A stretch of 64,000 nucleotides of DNA from Streptomyces sp. HD (GCF_028369295.1 NZ_JAQMYP010000001.1:124001-188000), one strand, 5' to 3'; counted from the stretch's first letter, positions 24,867-34,030 are shown. Numbers and translations are program-made. The notes: generated from the sequence alone by a model not told the origin.

Positions 24867-25103
24867 ATGACCGAAATCGCGAGCCTGCGCATTTCCCATC
24901 CGCGGATCATGGTGCTCGGGGTTCAGCCGGGCACGCCTCCGTTCCGGATCATGGAGATCGATGGCGTCGTCGTCGGAACGACCAGGACCATCACCGAGGT
25001 CCTGGAGACCGCCGCCGCCTTCGGCATCATGGTCCACGACCTGGACGACCCGGATGTGATCCGCTGGGTCGGCGGCGACAAGTTCACCTGGCGGCATCAC
25101 TAG
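24867..25103 (+). CDS. Small conserved hypothetical protein
   Basis: 78 residues, ATG 24867. The sequence has the look of a real folded protein (RISHPRIMVLGVQPGTPPF, then FGIMVHDLDDPDVIRWVGG), and I believe similar proteins recur in Streptomyces. No ribosome site is seen; a TACGCT hexamer lies 6 bases before the ATG, so it may be leaderless. It ends 14 bases from the convergent GH16 gene. Function unknown. Confidence 0.65.
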   Translation: MTEIASLRISHPRIMVLGVQPGTPPFRIMEIDGVVVGTTRTITEVLETAAAFGIMVHDLDDPDVIRWVGGDKFTWRHH

Positions 25104-25116
25104 ACGGGCAGGGAGG

Positions 25117-26349
25117 TCAGCCGACCGTCCATTTCTGGTTGGCGCCGCCCGTGCAGGTCCACAGCTGCAACCGGGTGCCGTTGGCCGAGTTGTTCCCGGT
25201 CACGTCCAGGCACTTGTCGGCCTGCGGGTTGACGATGTCGCGCGCCGCGGTGACGGTCCATCTCTGGTTGGGGCCGCCCGAGCAGTCCCACAGCTGGACG
25301 GTCGTGCCGTCGGCCGTGCCGTTGCCGGTGGCGTCCAGGCACTTGCCGAGCGCGCGGAGTGTGCCGTCCGAGCCCACCGACCACTGCTGCGCGGCGGTGC
25401 CGTTGCAGTCGTAGAGCTGGACGGTCGTGCCGTTGGCGGAGCTCGCCCCGGCCACGTCCACGCACTTGCCGGCCAGCCCTCGGACCGCGACACCGCCGGT
25501 CGGGCTGTCGCCGGTCGTCACAGAGACGTGGTCCACCACCAGCTGCTGAGGGAAGACGGTGGAGCCGTCGGGGTCGCCGGGCCAGTAGCCGCCCACCGCG
25601 AGGTTCAGGATCAGGAAGAACGGCTTGTTGAACACCCACTGCCTGCCGCCCAGGTCCGCGGGGGTGCGCCGCTGGTAGACGGTGCCGTCCACGGACCAGG
25701 TGATGGAGTCGGGTGCCCAGTCGACGGCGAAGGTGTGGAAGGCGTCGGCGAAGGCCTGGCCGTTGGGGAGCGAGTAGCCGGCGCCGATGCCGCCCGAGCC
25801 CGAGTAGCCGGGGCCGTGGATGGTGCCGTGCACCGTCGAGGGTTCGAAGCCGACGTTCTCCATGATGTCGATCTCGCCCGAGTCCGGCCAGTTCACCGGC
25901 GTGCCCAGCATCCAGAACGCCGGCCACATGCCCTGCCCCCGCGGCACCTTCATCCGCGCCTCGATGTGCCCGTACTGGGCGGTGAACTTCCCGGAGGTGT
26001 TGAGGCGGGCCGAGGTGTACTGGCAAGTGCCGTACCAGCACTGGTAGTTGGCGGGGTTCTCGCGCCTGGCCGTGATCACCAGATGGCCCTGGCCGTCCAG
26101 CGCCGCGTTCTTGTTGCCCGACGTGTAGTACTGCCGCTCGTGGTTGTTGACGTTGTCGCCGGTCTCGATCTGCCACTTCGACGCGTCGACCGCGGCGCCC
26201 GCGGGCCCGTCGAAGGTGTCGGAGAACGTCACCGCAGCGGCTGCGGAGTCCGGTTGCTCCGCCTGTGCCGGGCCGATCGCGGCGGACGCGACGAGGACGG
26301 CCGACAGAGCGGCGAGGAGAGCGGTGCGGAGCAGGCGTGGGGAGGCCAT
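25117..26349 (-). CDS. Secreted GH16 beta-glucanase with C-terminal ricin-type (CBM13) domain
   Basis: 410 residues. A signal peptide is obvious (P-R-L-L-R-T, hydrophobic core, cleavage near A-Q-A). The GH16 domain (~35-270) carries the catalytic motif G-E-I-D-I-M-E with the two catalytic Glu residues, WPAFWMLG before it and FNKPFFLILNLAVGGYWPG after it, as in endo-1,3-beta-glucanases (laminarinases). The last ~125 residues are a ricin-B trefoil with three repeats of C-L/V-D-V/A-x-G...QLWDC...Q-x-W, which binds polysaccharide. It would degrade fungal or plant beta-1,3-glucan outside the cell. Confidence 0.93.
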   Translation of the reverse strand: MASPRLLRTALLAALSAVLVASAAIGPAQAEQPDSAAAAVTFSDTFDGPAGAAVDASKWQIETGDNVNNHERQYYTSGNKNAALDGQGHLVITARRENPANYQCWYGTCQYTSARLNTSGKFTAQYGHIEARMKVPRGQGMWPAFWMLGTPVNWPDSGEIDIMENVGFEPSTVHGTIHGPGYSGSGGIGAGYSLPNGQAFADAFHTFAVDWAPDSITWSVDGTVYQRRTPADLGGRQWVFNKPFFLILNLAVGGYWPGDPDGSTVFPQQLVVDHVSVTTGDSPTGGVAVRGLAGKCVDVAGASSANGTTVQLYDCNGTAAQQWSVGSDGTLRALGKCLDATGNGTADGTTVQLWDCSGGPNQRWTVTAARDIVNPQADKCLDVTGNNSANGTRLQLWTCTGGANQKWTVG

Positions 26350-26424
26350 CGTGCTCCCTTCCGTACGGCGTCCCGCGATGGACGGGTGCGCCGACCGAGG
26401 TGGGGGGTGAAGGTGTCGCCACTT

Positions 26425-26471
26425 GATTTAAGGAGTGAGATAAGGGGACGTCAATACTTTGGTACGGACCA
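26425..26471 (-). promoter_or_regulatory. Predicted promoter and upstream dyad of the GH16 gene
   Basis: On the minus strand TTGACG (26449-26454) and TAAATC (26425-26430) lie 18 bases apart, about 75 bases before the glucanase start. Just upstream of the -35 element is TGGTACGGACCA (26460-26471), with TGGT/ACCA ends as in GntR (DasR-like) sites, though the centre differs from the DasR consensus. Assignment to a regulator is uncertain. Confidence 0.45.
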
Positions 26472-26556
26472 GAACTTGGGTGCCTCCGGGAGCGGGACCC
26501 GCGCGCCCGGGATACTTCGTCCCGCGCCGAAGTGTTCGGTTCCTAGGCTGCTCGTC

Positions 26557-27333
26557 ATGAACGCCGCACACATCGGTGAGCTGCTCGCCGTGCTGGGCGC
26601 GGGTGTCGCGGCCGGCGCGGTCAACGCCGTCGTCGGCTCGGGGACGCTGATCACGTTCCCGGTGCTGCTCGCGACCGGCCTGCCGCCCGTCACCGCCACG
26701 GTCTCCAACGCGCTCGGCCTGATCCCAGGCTCGATCAGCGGTGCCGTCGGATATCGCCGGGAGCTGCGCGGGCAGCGCCGGCGCATCCTGAAGTGGGGCG
26801 CCGGCGCCGCGCTCGGCGGGTTCACCGGTGCCTCGCTGCTGCTGGCCCTGCCCGCCTCGGCGTTCGAACGGATCGTGCCGGTCCTGGTGGGACTCGCCCT
26901 AGTGCTGGTCGTCCTCCAGCCGCTGATCAGCAGGAGGCTGCGCAGCCGTCGCGCACGGAAGGGAAGGTCCGCGCGCCCCGACGGCGGCCCCCTGCTGCTC
27001 GCCGCACTGACCCTCGCCAGCGTCTACGGCGGCTACTTCGCGGCCGCCCAGGGCATCATCTACGTCGCCCTGATGGGCATGCTCCTCGACGACGGCCTGC
27101 AACGCCTCACCGCCGTCAAGAACGTACTGGTCGCCGTGGTCAACTCGGTCGCCGCACTGTTCTTCCTCGTCGTCGCGGAGTTCGACTGGACGGCCGTCGC
27201 CCTCCTCGCGATCGGGTCCGCAGCCGGCGGCCACCTGGGGGCGACCCTGGGCCGCCGGCTGCGCCCCGCCGTCCTGCGCGGGTTCATCGTGGTCGTCGGC
27301 ACGGTGGCCATCGTCCAGCTGGTGCTCCGCTAG
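26557..27333 (+). CDS. TauE/SafE-family sulfite exporter-like membrane protein
   Basis: 258 residues with about eight hydrophobic segments. The family pattern is visible: an N-terminal GVAAGAVNAVVGSGTLITFPVLL and a related internal repeat beginning VYGGYFAAAQGIIYVALMG. TSUP proteins export sulfite, sulfonates or other organic anions; the substrate here is unknown. ATG 26557 has no ribosome site; TAGGCT lies 7 bases upstream, which suggests a leaderless message. The stop overlaps the convergent VanZ gene by 4 bases. Confidence 0.88.
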   Translation: MNAAHIGELLAVLGAGVAAGAVNAVVGSGTLITFPVLLATGLPPVTATVSNALGLIPGSISGAVGYRRELRGQRRRILKWGAGAALGGFTGASLLLALPASAFERIVPVLVGLALVLVVLQPLISRRLRSRRARKGRSARPDGGPLLLAALTLASVYGGYFAAAQGIIYVALMGMLLDDGLQRLTAVKNVLVAVVNSVAALFFLVVAEFDWTAVALLAIGSAAGGHLGATLGRRLRPAVLRGFIVVVGTVAIVQLVLR

Positions 27334-27977
27334 GAGCGGGGTTCCCCGGCGTGCACCGCGCGGCCCAGCCGACGTCCCAGCAGGAGGTAGCCGATCAGGG
27401 CTCCGGTGGTGTTGAGGATGACGTCGTCGACGTCGAAGGCGCGCCCGGTCACCAGCGCTCCCTGTGCGAACTCGACGAGGAGCATCACGGTCGCCGTCAG
27501 CAGAAGGACCCGCAGGACGCCGCGTGCCTTCGGGGCGAGGACCGGGACCAGGATGCCGAACGGCACACCCAGCAGCAGATTGCCGCCGATCTGCCGGACG
27601 GCGTCCCGCAGTTCGGGCTGGTCCAGATAGGCCCGCAGGGAGCTGCCCGGACTCAGGTTGGTGTGGGTCAGGGCCTCCGACGCGGGGGAGGGCTGCAGGG
27701 TGAGCTTCGCCAGGACGACGGCGAAGGCGACCATGAACGCGAAGGCGCAGAGCATGGCGAGGAGCTGGGCGAGAACGCGCAACGGGCCTCGGCCGGATCG
27801 CGGGGTGCGCTTCGGCTTGGTGTCGCCTTTCGGCTTCGTGTCGCCCTTCTGCTTGGTGTCGCCCTTCGGTTTGGTTCCGCCCTTGGTCTTGGTTTCACCC
27901 TTGGTCTTGGAAGTGCCTGCGGTCTCGGAAGTGCCGGGGCGTGACGCGGCACGCGAACGTGGGGTTCCACGGGCCAT
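27330..27977 (-). CDS. VanZ-family membrane protein with Lys/Thr-rich repeat tail
   Basis: 215 residues from ATG 27977, ribosome site GGAGG. Residues ~20-65 are a basic repeat region of T-K-(P/Q/T)-K-G-(D/E/G) units. Then come a hydrophobic helix (LLAMLCAFAFMVAFAVVLAKL), and a VanZ domain: LRDAVRQIGGNLLLGVPFGI, LLLTATVMLLVEFAQGALV, DVDDVILNTTGALIGYLLL. VanZ proteins can raise teicoplanin tolerance, but chromosomal actinomycete members are mostly of unknown function. The cationic cytoplasmic tail is unusual and may bind nucleic acid or phospholipid (inference). Confidence 0.88.
   Translation of the reverse strand: MARGTPRSRAASRPGTSETAGTSKTKGETKTKGGTKPKGDTKQKGDTKPKGDTKPKRTPRSGRGPLRVLAQLLAMLCAFAFMVAFAVVLAKLTLQPSPASEALTHTNLSPGSSLRAYLDQPELRDAVRQIGGNLLLGVPFGILVPVLAPKARGVLRVLLLTATVMLLVEFAQGALVTGRAFDVDDVILNTTGALIGYLLLGRRLGRAVHAGEPRS
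27811..27910 (-). repeat. 18-bp tandem repeat coding the VanZ tail
   Basis: About five and a half copies of an 18-base unit (27811, 27829, 27847, 27865, 27883, partial at 27901) encode the hexapeptide repeats T-K-P-K-G-D and variants. The copies near 27811-27864 are most alike; those near 27883 diverge. Copy number probably varies between strains. Confidence 0.75.
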
Positions 27978-28199
27978 GCGATCCTCCAGTCTTCAACTTC
28001 CCTTTGTAGTAAGGGGATTACCCCGGTACCGCCATGAGATGTCCTCCCTGTCGCATCCGGTCGCCAGAGCCCGCGGTTTCCTTTCATGCTGTCGGGGCAC
28101 TCCGGGCGAAGACCGCGCGTGCCGCGAAGGCTGTCACCCGGGGTGGTGTTTGGATGACGCGGAACGGAAGTAACGGACATCCGGCCGCGGAGGTGGCGT

Positions 28200-28382
28200 A
28201 TGAACCGGCGTACGACGCTTCTCGTCGCGGCCGAGTTCCTGGCCTGGTGGGCCGCGCTCGCCGTGCTGTGGCTGGTCCTCATCGGCACGGTCGACGCCCT
28301 GGAGATGGCCGTCGGCGCGGGCGTCGCCGGCGTGGCCGCGCTCGCCGCCCTCGCCGCACGACAGGCGGTGACCGGGCGGTGA
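28200..28382 (+). CDS. mnhE: Mrp/Mnh antiporter subunit E-like, short form
   Basis: 60 residues, ATG 28200 behind GGAGGTGG. Two hydrophobic segments (LVAAEFLAWWAALAVLWLVL and MAVGAGVAGVAALAALAAR) resemble the N-terminal membrane part of MnhE/MrpE, whose full length is about 160 residues; the soluble C-terminal domain is absent. Its position at the head of an Mrp-like operon supports the call. The stop overlaps the next start in GTGA, so translation is coupled. Confidence 0.65.
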   Translation: MNRRTTLLVAAEFLAWWAALAVLWLVLIGTVDALEMAVGAGVAGVAALAALAARQAVTGR

Positions 28383-28831
28383 ACGGCTGGCTCCTCGCGG
28401 CGACCCTCGTGCTCGGCGGGGGAGTGGGCGCCACCCTCTGGGGCGTCGCCACCGGACCGCTGCGGCGCCGGGTCGTGGCGCAGAACCTCTCCACCGCCCT
28501 CGCCTGCCCCGGACTGCTCCTGCTCGCCCAGGGCTACGACCGTCCCGCATACGTCGATCTCGCCCTGGTCCTCGCCCTGCTGGGCCCCGTCGGCACCCTC
28601 GTCTTCGCCCGGCTGCTCGCCGACGAACTGGCCGCCGACCCGCCGCGCGCCTGGGGCCTGACCTGGGCTGCCGCAGGGCTCGGCGCGGTGGTGGTCCTGG
28701 TGCTGTGCACCACGGTCGGGCCGAGCCGCGCGATGGTGAAGCTCCTCGTCACGGGCGCGCTGCTGATCGGCGGGAACGTCGTCGCCTCCCATGCGCTGTC
28801 CGGCGGTTTCGCGGAGGTGCGCGGTGGCTGA
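28379..28831 (+). CDS. mnhF: Mrp/Mnh subunits F and G fused
   Basis: 150 residues from GTG 28379. The first part is MnhF-like: three hydrophobic segments with RRVVAQNLSTALACPGLLLL and YVDLALVLALLGPVGTLVFARLL. The second part (WGLTWAAAGLGAVVVLVLC, then S-R-A-M-V-K, GALLIGGNVVASHAL) resembles MnhG. Normally these are separate proteins of about 90 and 110 residues. They form part of the membrane arm of the multisubunit cation/proton antiporter. The gene overlaps both neighbours (4 and 8 bases). Confidence 0.72.
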   Translation: MNGWLLAATLVLGGGVGATLWGVATGPLRRRVVAQNLSTALACPGLLLLAQGYDRPAYVDLALVLALLGPVGTLVFARLLADELAADPPRAWGLTWAAAGLGAVVVLVLCTTVGPSRAMVKLLVTGALLIGGNVVASHALSGGFAEVRGG

Positions 28832-29075
28832 CGCGGTGATCGTCGTGGCGCTGCTGCTGGTCGCCGGCTCCGCGACCGTGGCGGTACTGGTCCGCGACCC
28901 CGCCCGCCAGGCCCTGGTGCTGGCCGTCCTCGGCGTCGTACTCGCCGTACTGTTCACCACCGTCCAGGCGCCCGACGTCGCCCTGTCGCAACTGGCGGTC
29001 GGCGGCGCCCTCACCCCGCTGCTGCTCCTGCTGTCGGTCCGCAAGGTCAAGCGGCGCAAGGGGCGTGACCGGTGA
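28824..29075 (+). CDS. DUF4040 (MbhD/MrpA C-terminal-like) subunit
   Basis: 83 residues from GTG 28824. Three hydrophobic helices; the segment TTVQAPDVALSQLAVGGAL is the characteristic DUF4040 motif found near the C-terminus of MrpA and as the separate subunit MbhD in membrane-bound hydrogenase and Mrp-like complexes. The basic tail V-K-R-R-K-G-R follows the last helix. It overlaps the F/G gene by 8 bases and the B gene by 4. Confidence 0.8.
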   Translation: MADAVIVVALLLVAGSATVAVLVRDPARQALVLAVLGVVLAVLFTTVQAPDVALSQLAVGGALTPLLLLLSVRKVKRRKGRDR

Positions 29076-29809
29076 ACCCGCGCACCCGCCTGTGGCTCGT
29101 CGCCGTCGGCGGCGCCGGCCTCGCCGCCCTCCTCCTCGCCGCCTGCCTGCGCCTGCCCGCCTTCGGCGGCGCCGGCCACCCGTACGGCGACCGCGCCGTG
29201 CACGAGTCCCTCGCCCGGCGCACCGCCAACACCATCTCCTCCGTCAACTTCGACCAGCGCGCCTTCGACACCCTCGGCGAGATGAGCATCCTGTTCGCGG
29301 CCGTCGTCGGCGTCGTCGTCCTGCTGCGCCAGACCCGCGACGAACACCGCGCCCGCCCCGAGCCGGCCGAAGTCGCCCCACCCGTACGCCGCTACGCCCT
29401 CCTCGTCCTGCCGGTCGCCCTCGTCATAGGCCTCTATGTCGTCGCACACGGCCAGCTCAGCCCCGGCGGCGGCTTCCAGGGCGGCGTCGTCGCCGCGACC
29501 GCCCTGCACCTGCTCTACCTGGGCGCCGACTACCACGCCCTGGAACGCATCCGCCCGGTCGGCCTGTACGAGGTCGGCGACGCCCTGGCCGCCTCCGCCT
29601 ACCTGGTCACCGGCCTCGCGGGCCTCATCGGGGGTACGGCCTTCCTGGCCAACCTGCTGCCGTACGGCATGTTCAACACGCTGGCCTCCGGCGGCACCGT
29701 GCCGCTGCTGAATGCGGCCATCGGCATGGAGGTCGCCTGCGCGGTCGTCGTCCTGCTGGCCCGTTTCCTGGACCAGGCCGTCGAGATCGAGGAGGAGAGC
29801 GGGAAGTGA
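29072..29809 (+). CDS. mnhB: Mrp/Mnh subunit B with MbhE-like N-terminal domain
   Basis: 245 residues from GTG 29072. The N-terminal ~90 residues (ANTISSVNFDQRAFDTLGEM, preceded by one helix) match the MbhE part that ends MrpA in classical systems. The rest is MnhB: VAHGQLSPGGGFQGGVVAAT and further helices to residue ~235. So pieces of MrpA are redistributed onto B and the DUF4040 protein. It acts in the membrane arm of the antiporter. It overlaps the preceding stop in GTGA. Confidence 0.85.
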   Translation: MNPRTRLWLVAVGGAGLAALLLAACLRLPAFGGAGHPYGDRAVHESLARRTANTISSVNFDQRAFDTLGEMSILFAAVVGVVVLLRQTRDEHRARPEPAEVAPPVRRYALLVLPVALVIGLYVVAHGQLSPGGGFQGGVVAATALHLLYLGADYHALERIRPVGLYEVGDALAASAYLVTGLAGLIGGTAFLANLLPYGMFNTLASGGTVPLLNAAIGMEVACAVVVLLARFLDQAVEIEEESGK

Positions 29810-29819
29810 GAGCGCCGTG

Positions 29820-30167
29820 ATGGACGTCCTGCCGTACCTCGTCGCCGTATGGATCTTCCTCGTCGGCTGCTACGGTCTCGCCACCAGCCGCAATCTGATC
29901 CACGCCGTCGGCTGCCTGTCCGTCTGCCAGTCCGCCACGTACGTCCTGCTGCTGGCCGTCGGCTACCGCGACGACGCCACCGCACCCGTCTTCTCCGACA
30001 TCAAGCCCGGATCGCGCCCCGTCGTCGACCCGGTCGTCCAGGCCCTCGCCCTGACCGACGTGGTTGTCGGCGCGACCGTCACCGCCCTCCTGCTGGCGCT
30101 CGTCATCCAGGTCGCCAAGCGGCACGGCACCGTCGACCCCGACGAACTCTCCGAGCTGCGCGGCTGA
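29820..30167 (+). CDS. mnhC: Mrp/Mnh subunit C (NuoK-like)
   Basis: 115 residues, ATG 29820. Three transmembrane helices in NuoK order: [40 protein letters not shown], and [24 protein letters not shown]. The A-L-x-L-T-D/E-V-V-V-G motif carries an acidic residue like the proton-channel Glu of NuoK/MrpC, here as Asp. The stop shares one base with the start of subunit D. Confidence 0.88.
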   Translation: MDVLPYLVAVWIFLVGCYGLATSRNLIHAVGCLSVCQSATYVLLLAVGYRDDATAPVFSDIKPGSRPVVDPVVQALALTDVVVGATVTALLLALVIQVAKRHGTVDPDELSELRG

Positions 30168-31927
30168 TGAACGACCTGCTCCCGCTGCTCGTCGCCGCCC
30201 CGCTCCTCGGCGCCGCCCTGCTGGTCGCGGGCGGACGCCGGGTGCCGCGTGTCCTCGCCGAGTCCGTGGGATGTGCCGTGTCCGCGGGGACCGCCGGGCT
30301 GGCGATCGTGCTGCTGCTGAACTCCTCGCCGCCGATGACCGAATGGGTCGGAGGCTGGACACCCGTCCAGGGCCGCAGCGTCGGCATCGTCCTGGTCGGG
30401 GACGGCCCGGGGCTGGGCATGGCGGCCCTGGCCTCCTTGCTGGTCCTCGCGGCACTGGCGTACTCCTGGCACTACTTCGACGAACCCCCGCGCCGGCACG
30501 CGGGCTCCTTCCCGGCGCTGCTGCTGCTCTTCCAGGCCGGCATGTGCGGGTTCTCGATCGCGGGCGACCTGTTCAACGCGTTCGTGTGGTTCGAGCTGAT
30601 GAGCGTCGTCGCCTACGCGCTGACCGGCACCCGGGTCGAGGAGGCCAAGGCCGTGCAGGGCGCGCTGACCTTCGCGGTCGTCACCTCCCTCGGCGCGTAC
30701 GCCATGCTGATGGGCGTCGCGCTGCTCTACGCCCGCACCGGCGAGCTGGCCATGGCCCAGATCGGCCGCGGCCTCGACGCGCACGGACCGCCGGACGCGC
30801 TGGTCCTCGCCGCCTTCGTCCTCGTCCTGACCGGCCTGCTCGTCAAGGCGGCCGCCGTCCCCTTCCACTTCTGGCTCCCCGACGCCCACGCCGTCGCCCC
30901 CACCCCGGTGTGCATGCTGCTGTCGGGCGTCATGGTCGAACTCGGGGTGTACGGCGTCTGGCGGGTGTACGGCACCGTCTTCGCCGGACCCGGCGGCATC
31001 CCGGCGGCCGACCTGGAGCGGGTACTGCTCGTACTCGGCGCGGTGACGGCGGCGATCGGCGCCGTCATGTGCTGGTACCAGCGGCACATCAAGCGGATGC
31101 TGGCCTACTCGACGGTCGCGCACACCGGGCTGTTCCTGATCGGCATCGGCGCGCTGACCCCCGAGGCCGACGACGGGGTCGCGCTGTACGTCCTCGGCCA
31201 CGCCGGTGTGAAGGCCGCGCTGTTCGCCTGCACGGGCATCCTCCTGGACCGGTACGGGAGCGTCGACGAGCACGCCCTGCACGGCCGGGCCCGGGAACTG
31301 CGCGGCGTCGCCGTGCTGTACGCCCTGGGCGGACTCGCCCTCGCCGGACTGCCGCCCTTCGGCACGGGGTTCGGCAAGGCGGTCACCGAGGAGGCCGTGG
31401 GCGGCCCGCTCGTCGCGCTGTACGTCCTCGCGAGCGCCGTCACCGCCGGGGCCGTGCTGCGGGCCGCGGCCCGGGTGTTCCTCGGACTGGGCCCGGCGCC
31501 GGAGGACGACACCGAGTACGAGACGACCGGCGCCGGGGAGTGGCCCGAGACCCGGCACCGGCTCAGCCGGATCCCCGACACCATGACCGCCGTCCCCGCC
31601 GTGCTGCTCGCCGGGGCGCTGGCCGTCGGCGTGGCCCCCGGCTTCGGTGCGGTGGTCTCGCACGCCGTCAACGAGGCCGGGTCCGGCGGGGCCGTGGTGC
31701 CCGCACCGCACTGGAGCCCGGCCGGTGTGCTGCTGGACCTCGCCTCCACCGCGCTGGCCCTGGGGCTCGCCGCCCTGGCGGTCACCCGGCCGGGGCTGCT
31801 CGCCGCCCCGGACCGGGCGCTGCCGCTCAGGCGCCTGCAGTCCGGGCACGTCGGGGACTACGTGGCCTGGGTGCTGGTGGGCGCGACCGTGCTCGGGGCA
31901 CTGGCGCTGCCCGGGCTGCTGTCCTGA
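30167..31927 (+). CDS. mnhD: Mrp/Mnh subunit D (proton-conducting antiporter-like)
   Basis: 586 residues with about 14 hydrophobic helices of the NuoL/M/N family. The TM5 region [17 protein letters not shown] carries the conserved Glu, TM7 has [18 protein letters not shown] with the conserved Lys and the family PxHxWLPDAH motif, and the later segment [16 protein letters not shown] is typical. This is the only large proton-pumping subunit in the operon; a full MrpA is absent. Expected to carry out Na+ or K+/H+ exchange or to act as a proton path for an unknown partner. Its stop is 4 bases from the convergent DUF4230 gene. Confidence 0.9.
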   Translation: MNDLLPLLVAAPLLGAALLVAGGRRVPRVLAESVGCAVSAGTAGLAIVLLLNSSPPMTEWVGGWTPVQGRSVGIVLVGDGPGLGMAALASLLVLAALAYSWHYFDEPPRRHAGSFPALLLLFQAGMCGFSIAGDLFNAFVWFELMSVVAYALTGTRVEEAKAVQGALTFAVVTSLGAYAMLMGVALLYARTGELAMAQIGRGLDAHGPPDALVLAAFVLVLTGLLVKAAAVPFHFWLPDAHAVAPTPVCMLLSGVMVELGVYGVWRVYGTVFAGPGGIPAADLERVLLVLGAVTAAIGAVMCWYQRHIKRMLAYSTVAHTGLFLIGIGALTPEADDGVALYVLGHAGVKAALFACTGILLDRYGSVDEHALHGRARELRGVAVLYALGGLALAGLPPFGTGFGKAVTEEAVGGPLVALYVLASAVTAGAVLRAAARVFLGLGPAPEDDTEYETTGAGEWPETRHRLSRIPDTMTAVPAVLLAGALAVGVAPGFGAVVSHAVNEAGSGGAVVPAPHWSPAGVLLDLASTALALGLAALAVTRPGLLAAPDRALPLRRLQSGHVGDYVAWVLVGATVLGALALPGLLS

Positions 31928-31931
31928 GGCG

Positions 31932-32594
31932 TCAGGTCGCGTAGGTCACCTTCACCTCCTTGAAGCCGAGGGAGTGGAGCAGTCCTTCGAGCATGTGGGT
32001 GGTGTTGGTCTCCGCGCGAGCGGTCAGCTCGCTCTGCCGGGCGGCGTCACCGATGTGCCGCACCGCCAGTTTCTGCACGGCCTGTTCGCTGTTCGGATTG
32101 TCCGAGAACAGGTCGCCGAGGCGGTCGAGGAGACCGCGCTGCTTGGAGACTGCGTAGGAGCGGTCGGGGTCCAGGGACGGTTTGCCGAGGGCGGCGTGCG
32201 GCAGGCGCAGGGTGGCGGACGTACGGTCGCCGTTGACCGTGACGTCGTCCTCGCCGACCTTTCCGAGGTCGACATAGGCGTCCACGGTGCCCGCGCCGAC
32301 GTACAGGGTGCGGGTGCCGCGGATCGCGTCGGGCAGGAACTTGGCGTCCTTCTCCAGGTCCACGACGATCTGGAAGTTGCCGGAGGCGGCGTCGTAGCGG
32401 CTCATGTCCTGGATGGACTGCAGCAGTGCGGGACCCGAGCGGTCGTTGGTCTCGGTGCCGAACAGATCCTTGAGACCGGGGATCACGCTCAGCCGGATCC
32501 CGGCGAAGAGGACGACGAGCACCAGCACTACGGCACTCACCGCCTTCGCCCAGCCGGGCATGCGCTTGTCGATGCGCTTGAGGGGAGTCGTCAT
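31932..32594 (-). CDS. DUF4230 membrane-anchored protein
   Basis: 220 residues from ATG 32594 with AAAGGAGG upstream. One N-terminal membrane helix (A-V-S-A-V-V-L-V-L-V-V-L-F-A-G-I) is followed by an extracytoplasmic DUF4230 domain: LLQSIQDMSRYDAASGNFQ, then the strands VVDLEKDAKFLPD and TLYVGAGTVDAYVDLG. The family has no known function; in many bacteria it is single and constitutive. It is convergent with the antiporter operon and divergent from a P450. Confidence 0.85.
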   Translation of the reverse strand: MTTPLKRIDKRMPGWAKAVSAVVLVLVVLFAGIRLSVIPGLKDLFGTETNDRSGPALLQSIQDMSRYDAASGNFQIVVDLEKDAKFLPDAIRGTRTLYVGAGTVDAYVDLGKVGEDDVTVNGDRTSATLRLPHAALGKPSLDPDRSYAVSKQRGLLDRLGDLFSDNPNSEQAVQKLAVRHIGDAARQSELTARAETNTTHMLEGLLHSLGFKEVKVTYAT

Positions 32595-32738
32595 GGCGAC
32601 GTTCCTCCTTTCCTGTTCAACGAAGTACCCCCAAATCCCGTGCCGGACCTGTCCGTTGGCCGATTGCCGCCCCTGACTGGAGCAGGAGCGGCGCATTAGC
32701 GTGGGGGACTGTCCGTACCGGCGCGTCTGGAGACCCGG

Positions 32739-33929
32739 ATGAGCGCAGACAGCACGTCCCGGCCACTGCCTCCCATGCATCGCATCAGCCTCCCCGAGCC
32801 CGGTCCGCCCCGGCCCGCCACTCTCGCCACCGGCACCCCGGTGTGGCTCGTGACCCGGTACGCCGAGGTGCGTCAGGTGCTGATGAGCCCGAAGTTCAAC
32901 CGGAGTTCACTGCATGCGGCGGACGCCCCGCCGCTGCTCGTCGTACCGAATCTGCTGGACTCCCCGGACGGGCTTCTCAACCAGGACGGAACCGCCCACC
33001 AGCTGCTGCGCGGCACCGTGCAGCGGGCGTTCACGCCCCGGGCGATCGCCCGCTGGCGCCCCTGGGTCGCCTCCGTGATCGAGGCGCTCCTCGACGACTT
33101 CACCGAACAGCACCGCCCCGCCGACATCATCGAGGCGTTCACCCGCCCGCTTCCGGTCTCGGTGATCTGCCGGCTGATGGGCCTGGAGCACGTGGACCGC
33201 GAACGCATCCGGCACTGGGCCGACCACGCCCTGTCCGGCGGCGCCCATAGCGCGGCGGAAGTCGCCCTGGCCATGCGGGAGTTCGGGGAGTTCGCCGGTG
33301 AACTCGTGGCCGAACGGCGGACGTCCCCCGGCGACGACCTGGTGAGCGGGCTGGTCACGGCGGGGGACGACCTGGGGATCGACGAACGCCGGCTGGTCAG
33401 CCTGGTCTGCGGACTGGTCGTCGCCGGACACGAAACGACCATGACGGCCCTCGGCAACGCCGTCGTCTACCTCCTCACCGACGGACAGGCCGCCTGGAAA
33501 GGGCTCGCCGAGGACGGGGACGCCGCCGCCACCGCGGCCGAGCAGCTGCTGCGCACGATCCCGCTCAGCGAGGGCCGAGTCCTGCCCGGTCTGATCCGAC
33601 GCGCCGTCGAGGACACCGAGATCGGCGGCGTACCGATCCCGGCGGGCAGTGTCGTCGCCGTCCAGACCAACGCCGCCGGCCGCGACCCGGACGTCTTCCC
33701 GCCCGGCGAACCCGACCTCTTCGCCCCGCTGACCGCACCCAGCATCGCCTTCGGCGCCGGCCCTCACCACTGCCTGGGGGCCTGGCTCGCCCGCATGGAA
33801 CTCGAACTCGCCCTGCACCGCCTCGCCGCCCGCTTCCCTCATCTGCGCGCCGAGTTCACTCCCGAGACGATCGAGTGGCGGGAGGGACAGATGACGCGGA
33901 GTCCGCGCAGGTTGCCCGTGTCGTGGTGA
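32739..33929 (+). CDS. Cytochrome P450, typical soluble actinomycete type
   Basis: 396 residues. I-helix V-V-A-G-H-E-T-T-M, K-helix E-Q-L-L-R, and heme loop F-G-A-G-P-H-H-C-L-G-A with the axial Cys. This is the soluble bacterial class that relies on a ferredoxin and ferredoxin reductase; neither is adjacent. Sequence length and motifs fit CYP105/CYP107-like monooxygenases acting on secondary metabolites or xenobiotics. Clearly unlike the two CYP102-type P450s in this window. ATG 32739 has GGAG nearby. No biosynthetic cluster surrounds it. Confidence 0.9.
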   Translation: MSADSTSRPLPPMHRISLPEPGPPRPATLATGTPVWLVTRYAEVRQVLMSPKFNRSSLHAADAPPLLVVPNLLDSPDGLLNQDGTAHQLLRGTVQRAFTPRAIARWRPWVASVIEALLDDFTEQHRPADIIEAFTRPLPVSVICRLMGLEHVDRERIRHWADHALSGGAHSAAEVALAMREFGEFAGELVAERRTSPGDDLVSGLVTAGDDLGIDERRLVSLVCGLVVAGHETTMTALGNAVVYLLTDGQAAWKGLAEDGDAAATAAEQLLRTIPLSEGRVLPGLIRRAVEDTEIGGVPIPAGSVVAVQTNAAGRDPDVFPPGEPDLFAPLTAPSIAFGAGPHHCLGAWLARMELELALHRLAARFPHLRAEFTPETIEWREGQMTRSPRRLPVSW

Positions 33930-34030
33930 GGTGATCGCCACACATCTCCGACCTCGGATGAGCCGCAACGTTTCTGCGCTGGTCAGTAGCATGTATCCGC
34001 CACCCGGAGTGATCATACGAGGAGCGGATC

